Assembly: GCA_947371645.1 (NCBI GenBank)
Contig: CANBQJ010000049.1
Span: 1 to 19,406, forward strand
Direction: 5' to 3'
Origin: Burkholderiales bacterium
GTDB lineage: Bacteria; Pseudomonadota; Gammaproteobacteria; Burkholderiales; Burkholderiaceae
Length of the DNA stretch: 19,406 bases
Shown: positions 15,148-19,406 of the stretch, piece after piece
How positions within the stretch are numbered: position 1 is the first letter of the stretch
How the letters are laid out: every line of letters begins with the position of its first letter
The notes under the pieces: model-generated
What the model saw: only the letters and a program-made list of their open reading frames with translations
The model's database searches: none
What the model was told of the DNA's origin: nothing
Program-made: the position numbers and the translations under genes

Positions 15148-16393
15148 ATCGCAAGGCCTCGGCAGGTTGAACACGGCTGGCACGCCAGCTGGGGTAGAGG
15201 GTGGCCAGCAAGGACAGCAGCATGGCGATGAGGGCAATCGGCACGATGTCGGCTGACTGCGGATCAGAGGGCATGCGGCTGATGAGGTAGATGCTGCCCG
15301 GCAGGAAGCTCACGCCCAGCAGGTGCTCGATGAAGCGCACGATGGGGTCGACGTTGAAGGCGATCAGCAGGCCCAGGCCCAGGCCTGCCAGTGTGCCCAG
15401 GATGCCCGATGTCGCGCCCTGGATCATGAAGATGCCCATGATGGAGCGGGGGCTGGCGCCCAGGGTGCGCAGGATGGCGATGTCGGCGCGCTTGTCGGTC
15501 ACCGTCATCACCAGGGTGGACACGAGGTTGAAAGCGGCCACGGCCACGATCAGGGTGAGGATGATGAACATCATGCGTTTTTCAACCTGCACGGCGTCGA
15601 ACCAGTTGCGGTTGGTGCGCGTCCAGTCGCGCACGACGACGCTGGCACCCAGTTCATCGGCCAGCTGATCGCCCACGGCACGGGCCATCTGGGCGTCCTT
15701 CAGGCGCAGCTGCACGCCGGTGATGCCCCCCGTGCGGAACAACTTGGCGGCGTCGGCAGCGTGCATCAGCACCAGACCGGAGTCGTATTCATAGTGGCCG
15801 GCGTTGAACACGCCCACCACGGTCACCTGTTTGAGGCGGGGCACCACGCCGGCCGGAGTCATTTGCCCTCCGGGTGCCACCACCGTGAGCGCATCGCCCA
15901 CCTGCACGCCCAGGCCATGCGCCAGCTCGATGCCGATGAGCACACCCCACTGCCCAGGCACCAGGCGGGCAAAGGTGTCTTTCATGCTGGCGGCCAGGGG
16001 AGTGACGTTGACTTCCTGCTCCGGCTGGATGCCACGCACCATGGCGCCGCGCATGTCGTCACCCCGGGCGATCAGGGCCTGTGCCGGCACGAAGGGCGCC
16101 GTGCCCACCACCGCCGGGTTCTGGCGCGCACGCCGTGCCAGGGCCTGCCAGTCGTCCAGCGCGCCGCCACGGGCGTCGTACAACTCGACGTGGGCCACCA
16201 CCGAGAGCATGCGGTCGCGCACCTCTTTCTGGAAGCCGTTCATCACCGACAGCACGATGATGAGCGCGGCCACCCCGAGCGCGATGCCCAGCACAGACAC
16301 CCCGGAGATGAAGGAAATGAAGCCGTTGCGGCGGGCGGCCCGGCCAGCGCGGGTGTAGCGCCAGCCAATCAGCCATTCAAAAGGCACGTTCAT
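15140..16393 (-). CDS. lolC: Lipoprotein-releasing ABC permease, LolC/E family
   Basis: 417-aa inner-membrane permease with the MacB/FtsX-like layout. A short cytoplasmic N-terminus (EWLIGWRYTRAGR) leads to TM1 (about 27-52), a large periplasmic domain (about 55-265) and three C-terminal TMs (about 272-300, 318-346, 372-400). The FISFISGVSVLGIALGVAALI segment and the ending SWRASRVQPAEALRYE are family signatures. Only one permease gene is present in the unit, so either it forms a homodimer with LolD or a second permease lies elsewhere; LolC versus LolE cannot be told. It leads the minus-strand unit, and its ATG is 35 bp from a divergent gene. The 3' end overlaps the DUF2189-like start by 8 nt. 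Confidence 0.93.
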   Translation of the reverse strand: MNVPFEWLIGWRYTRAGRAARRNGFISFISGVSVLGIALGVAALIIVLSVMNGFQKEVRDRMLSVVAHVELYDARGGALDDWQALARRARQNPAVVGTAPFVPAQALIARGDDMRGAMVRGIQPEQEVNVTPLAASMKDTFARLVPGQWGVLIGIELAHGLGVQVGDALTVVAPGGQMTPAGVVPRLKQVTVVGVFNAGHYEYDSGLVLMHAADAAKLFRTGGITGVQLRLKDAQMARAVGDQLADELGASVVVRDWTRTNRNWFDAVQVEKRMMFIILTLIVAVAAFNLVSTLVMTVTDKRADIAILRTLGASPRSIMGIFMIQGATSGILGTLAGLGLGLLIAFNVDPIVRFIEHLLGVSFLPGSIYLISRMPSDPQSADIVPIALIAMLLSLLATLYPSWRASRVQPAEALRYE

Positions 16394-16401
16394 GGTGCTG
16401 G

Positions 16402-16421
16402 CAGTGTACCCACTGGATAAT
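16402..16421. promoter_or_regulatory. Divergent promoter region with inverted repeat and -10-like hexamers
   Basis: In the 35-bp gap between the lolC/E and RpfE-like starts, CAGTG (16402-16406) and CACTG (16411-16415) form an inverted repeat around TACC. GATAAT (16416-16421, five of six to TATAAT) lies 7 nt before the plus-strand ATG at 16429. TACACT (16403-16408, minus, four of six) lies 9 nt before the lolC/E ATG. No good -35 is seen for either. Confidence 0.35.
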
Positions 16422-16428
16422 CCCGCTC

Positions 16429-17403
16429 ATGCACCTGATCATCCCGTTTGCGGCCAGCTTGTCGGAACCTTGCCAGCACGCGCTCGGATCGCTCCCCCCC
16501 TTGCCCCACCTGCAATCCCTGCTGAGCCGCCTGCAGCCGGTCGACACCCTGGATGGCGACGAGTACGCCCTGAGCATGCCGCACGAACGGGTGCTGGCCC
16601 GCAGCTGGGGCTGGCCAGTGGACCTGGCCGATGGCACCCTGCCCTGGGCGGGCTGGTGGGCGGCGCAAGACGGGGTGGCGCTGCCACTTGGTGAAACCTG
16701 GGCCCTGCTCAGCCCCGGCCACTGGCTCATGGGCCGCGACCACCTCACCCTCATCGACCCGGAACAGCTGCACCTGGGCGATGCCCAATCGCGCGCGCTG
16801 TTCGATGCCATCCTGCCTTTTTTCGAAAGCGACGGCTGGTCGCTGCGCTACGGCGCCCCAACGCGCTGGTACCTGTCTCACCCCTCGCTGACCGGCCTGC
16901 CCACCGCCTCGCTGGACCGGGTGATCGGACGCAACCCGGATGTCTGGCTGACCGAGCACCCCCAGGCCCGCGTGCTGCGCCGCCTGCAGGCGGAGGCGCA
17001 GATGCTCTGGTACCAGCACCCGCTGCACGACGAGCGCCAGTTGCAGGGCCAGCTGCCGGTCAATTCGTTCTGGGTGAGTGGCTGCGGGGTGGTGCAGGCC
17101 CCGGCTGCAGGCGACTTCCTGCTGGAAGCCAGCCTGCGCGCGCCCCTGCTGGCCGACGACATGCCCGCCTGGGCCGAGGCCTGGACACAGCTGGACCAGG
17201 GCCCGATGGCCCAGGCCGTGCAGGCGCTGGACGATGGCCAGGACCTGCGCCTGACCTTGTGCGGCGAGCGCCTGGCCCGAACCTGGGGCCGCCCACCCGA
17301 GCCCGCCCGGTCTGGCGGCCTTTGGGCCACACTGCGCAAGTTCACCCCAGGCTGGCGACGCGAGCCGGCCCTGACCGTGGTCGATGCGCTGACCGCACTC
17401 TGA
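16429..17403 (+). CDS. RpfE-like / phosphoglycerate mutase-related protein (COG4255-like), function unknown
   Basis: 324-aa soluble protein, rich in Trp and Leu, with no TM segment or signal peptide. The start MHLIIPFAAS, the ARSWGWP and WALLSPGHWLMG segments and the SFWVSGCGV block near residue 206 resemble the RpfE-like family, often labelled phosphoglycerate mutase in betaproteobacteria and found beside recJ. I see no alkaline-phosphatase-type metal motif or phosphohistidine motif, so enzyme activity should not be assumed. The name RpfE comes from the Xanthomonas rpf region, where a relative is also near recJ as I recall. The ATG at 16429 has no Shine-Dalgarno but follows GATAAT by 7 nt. 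recJ starts 31 bases after its stop, so they are probably cotranscribed. Confidence 0.6.
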   Translation: MHLIIPFAASLSEPCQHALGSLPPLPHLQSLLSRLQPVDTLDGDEYALSMPHERVLARSWGWPVDLADGTLPWAGWWAAQDGVALPLGETWALLSPGHWLMGRDHLTLIDPEQLHLGDAQSRALFDAILPFFESDGWSLRYGAPTRWYLSHPSLTGLPTASLDRVIGRNPDVWLTEHPQARVLRRLQAEAQMLWYQHPLHDERQLQGQLPVNSFWVSGCGVVQAPAAGDFLLEASLRAPLLADDMPAWAEAWTQLDQGPMAQAVQALDDGQDLRLTLCGERLARTWGRPPEPARSGGLWATLRKFTPGWRREPALTVVDALTAL

Positions 17404-17434
17404 TCCCGGCCTGATCCCCCTTTTGGCACCCCCC

Positions 17435-19180
17435 ATGCAATTCATCGTCCGCGACACCCTGCCCCGCACCGCCTGGACCCTGGAACAGGCCGGCGTGCCC
17501 CCCCTGCTGGCGCGCCTGTATGCCGCCCGGGGCGTGCGCAGCGCCGACGAACTGGACACCGCCGCCGCCAGATTGCTGCCCCCCGACACCCTGCTGGGTG
17601 CACGCCAGGCTGCCGAGCTGCTGGCCGACGCCATCGCCGCAGGCCAGACCCTGTGCATCGTGGCCGACTACGACTGCGACGGCGCCACCGCCTGCGCCGT
17701 GGGCCTGCGCGGCCTGCGCATGCTGGGTGCTCAGCCGCACCAGCTGCAGCACGTGGTGCCCGACCGCGCCGTGCACGGCTACGGCCTGACCCCGCCCATC
17801 GTCGAGCTGGTGGCCCGAACGGGCGCCCAGGTGCTGATCACCGTGGACAACGGCATGGCCAGCCACGAGGCTGTGCGCATCGCGCGCGCCCAAGGCATGA
17901 AGGTGCTGATCACCGACCACCACCTGCCCGTGGTCACCGACACCGGAGCCGTCAGCCTGCCCGAGGCAGACGTCATCGTGAACCCCAACCAGCCGGCCTG
18001 CGGCTTCGCCAGCAAAGCCCTGGTGGGCGTCGGCGTGATGTTCTACGTGCTGCTGGCCCTGCGCGCGGTGCTGCGCGAACGTGGCCACTTTGCGCCAGGC
18101 CAACAACCCCGGCTGGATGGCCTGCTGGACCTGGTGGCCCTGGGCACCGTGGCCGACGTGGGCCGCATGGACCCCAACAACCGCCGCCTGGTCGCCCTGG
18201 GTCTGGAGCGCATGCGCGCCGGCCGTGCACAAGCCGGCATGGCCGCGCTGTTCGAAGCCGCAGGTCGCCCGCTGCACCGCGCTTCGGCGCAAGACCTGGG
18301 CTTTGCGATCGGCCCGCGCGTCAACGCCGCCGGCCGCCTGGCCGAGATGGGCCTGGGCATCGTCTGCCTGAGCACCGACGACCCGGCGCAAGCGCGCCAG
18401 CTGGCGCTGCAACTCGACGCCATCAACCGCGACCGCCGCGAGCTCGAATCCGGCATGCGCGAGCAAGCCGAGCTGCTGCTGGCCCGCTTCATGCCCGATG
18501 CCGAAGCCGACGAAGCGCAGTCCCTGCCCTGCGCCCTCACCGTCTTCGACCCCGACTTCCACGAAGGCGTGGTGGGCATCGTGGCCTCGCGCCTCAAAGA
18601 CAAACTGCACCGACCGACCTTCGTCTTTGCGCGCGGCCAGGACGGGCTGCTCAAGGGTTCGGGCCGCTCCATCCCCGGCTTTCACCTGCGCGACGCGCTG
18701 GACCTGCTGGCCAAGCGCCACCCCCAGTTGCTCAAGCGCTTTGGCGGCCACGCCATGGCGGCCGGCTGCACCATCGCCGAGTCAGGCCTGGGTGAGTTCG
18801 AGCAAGGCCTGCAAGACATCGCCCTGAGCCTGCTGGACCCGGCCCTGCTGCGCCGCCAGAAGCTCACCGACGGCCCCCTGGACGCAGAGAGTTACAACGC
18901 TGACACCGTGGCCCTGCTGGACCACGTCGTGTGGGGCCCGGGCTTTGAAGCCCCGGTGTTCGACGACGTGGTGGAGGTGCTGAGCCAGCGCCTGGTGGGC
19001 GAGCGCCACCTCAAGCTCAACCTGAAGGTGGGTGGCCACGCGCGTGACGCGATCTGGTTCGGGCGCACAGAGCCCCTGCCCACGCGCGCGCACCTGGCCT
19101 TCAGGCTCAACCTGGACGAATACCAGGGCCGTCAGCGGGTGCAGTTGATGATCGAAGCCATGGCGCCGGACGGCAGCTGA
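17435..19180 (+). CDS. recJ: Single-stranded-DNA-specific exonuclease RecJ
   Basis: 581-aa 5'-3' exonuclease acting in RecF-pathway recombination, mismatch repair and base-excision repair. The DHH phosphoesterase motifs are clear: DYDCDG at 78-83, VDNG at 137-140, DHH at 161-163 and the LVALGTVADV motif near 230. GPRVNAAGR follows, and the DHHA1 domain shows FGGHAMAAG. A C-terminal OB-fold (about 460-575) includes HLKLNLKVGG. All metal-binding residues are intact and the length is normal. The ATG at 17435 gives the usual MQFIVRDTLP opening; an in-frame TTG at 17423 would add only four residues. No Shine-Dalgarno is seen (a C-rich run precedes the ATG), so coupling to the upstream RpfE-like gene is likely. 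Confidence 0.97.
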   Translation: MQFIVRDTLPRTAWTLEQAGVPPLLARLYAARGVRSADELDTAAARLLPPDTLLGARQAAELLADAIAAGQTLCIVADYDCDGATACAVGLRGLRMLGAQPHQLQHVVPDRAVHGYGLTPPIVELVARTGAQVLITVDNGMASHEAVRIARAQGMKVLITDHHLPVVTDTGAVSLPEADVIVNPNQPACGFASKALVGVGVMFYVLLALRAVLRERGHFAPGQQPRLDGLLDLVALGTVADVGRMDPNNRRLVALGLERMRAGRAQAGMAALFEAAGRPLHRASAQDLGFAIGPRVNAAGRLAEMGLGIVCLSTDDPAQARQLALQLDAINRDRRELESGMREQAELLLARFMPDAEADEAQSLPCALTVFDPDFHEGVVGIVASRLKDKLHRPTFVFARGQDGLLKGSGRSIPGFHLRDALDLLAKRHPQLLKRFGGHAMAAGCTIAESGLGEFEQGLQDIALSLLDPALLRRQKLTDGPLDAESYNADTVALLDHVVWGPGFEAPVFDDVVEVLSQRLVGERHLKLNLKVGGHARDAIWFGRTEPLPTRAHLAFRLNLDEYQGRQRVQLMIEAMAPDGS

Positions 19181-19214
19181 TCTGCCTGCCTAGTCTGGTC
19201 CGGGGCGAAAGGCG

Positions 19215-19406
19215 TCAGCGGTAGGCCGCTGCGACCCGCCCCGCGCCACCACCCAGGGCCTGGTAGGTGCTGTCGGCCTCTCGGGGCAACAAGACGTCCA
19301 GGGTGCGTTCGGTGGCCACGCGACCACGCAAGACGGCTTGCTGGTGGGCACGGGCGCGCGCCTGCGCCTGGGTGAGGCGCTGAATCAGCTGGGCATCCAG
19401 GCTGCG
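19215..19406 (-). CDS. C-terminal fragment of an unidentified protein, possibly FlgN-like
   Basis: On the minus strand a frame is open from the window edge (19406) to a TGA at 19217-19215, giving 63 residues that end in ALGGGAGRVAAAYR. The start is beyond the window. The piece is helical and rich in Ala, Gln and Arg, with the pattern LIQRLTQAQARARAHQ followed by TLDVLL and STYQALG. The layout of a long helix, a short LxxLL and a Tyr-Gly tail recalls the C-terminus of the flagellar chaperone FlgN, but the match is weak and from memory. Codon use is GC-rich and frame-consistent, so it is likely a real gene. It converges on recJ across 34 bases with no clear terminator. Confidence 0.5.
   Translation of the reverse strand, partial: RSLDAQLIQRLTQAQARARAHQQAVLRGRVATERTLDVLLPREADSTYQALGGGAGRVAAAYR

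Noticed and set aside
14308..15231. 307-codon plus-strand frame rich in Gln, His and Gly
   Set aside because: It is antisense to the DUF2189-like and DUF2788-like genes and shows no recognisable domain.
17342..18751. 469-codon minus-strand frame within recJ
   Set aside because: It is a mirror of recJ, with composition typical of a shadow frame and no motif.
19216..19231. CAGCGG-TAGG-CCGCTG hairpin near the window end, as a terminator
   Set aside because: It has no T-run on either side and lies inside the last codons of the minus-strand partial gene.

Overview
The window looks like a chromosomal segment of a GC-rich betaproteobacterium, most likely Burkholderiales (Comamonadaceae or the Leptothrix/Rubrivivax/Aquabacterium side). 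This rests on recognised families and gene order: surE-pcm-nlpD-rlmD, a single LolC/E-type permease feeding LolD and a TatD-family nuclease, an RpfE-like gene in front of recJ, and a NarL-type regulator/kinase pair. It is dense, ordinary coding DNA. I see no tRNA, rRNA, CRISPR array, insertion sequence or prophage. No gap exceeds 300 bases; the longest are 343-518 and 6149-6295. Layout: (1) 1-342 is the 3' end of a PhoH-family ATPase gene, followed by a strong intrinsic terminator, then a membrane-bound diguanylate cyclase (519-1826). (2) 6148 down to 1844, minus strand, is a stationary-phase/repair and envelope cluster: surE, pcm, nlpD, rlmD. The rpoS gene often found after nlpD is absent, and rlmD follows nlpD directly. 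(3) 6296-9439, plus strand, is a two-component system: a LuxR/NarL regulator and an 804-aa multi-pass kinase that lacks the usual HDxxxQ phosphatase glutamine. (4) 12049 down to 9424, minus strand, is a spermidine-synthase-like protein and a stand-alone GspE/PilB-type secretion ATPase. (5) 12077-12664, plus strand, is a hypoxanthine-DNA-glycosylase-like gene. (6) 16393 down to 12627, minus strand, is a tightly coupled five-gene unit: lolC/E, a DUF2189-like membrane protein, a 69-aa DUF2788-like membrane protein, lolD, and a TatD-family nuclease. (7) 16429-19180, plus strand, is an RpfE-like protein of unknown function and recJ. (8) 19215-19406, minus strand, is the C-terminal end of an unidentified protein, possibly FlgN-like. 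No clear new system stands out. Three signals best repay a second look. The first is the two membrane proteins inserted with near-zero spacing between the Lol permease and its ATPase, which are candidate accessory subunits. The second is a recurring -10-like hexamer 6-9 nt upstream of start codons that lack a Shine-Dalgarno sequence, which suggests leaderless mRNAs. The third is a near-perfect 23-bp dyad filling a 27-bp divergent gap at 12050-12076, whose left-arm octamer GGCAGTGT recurs in the other short divergent gap near 16400.
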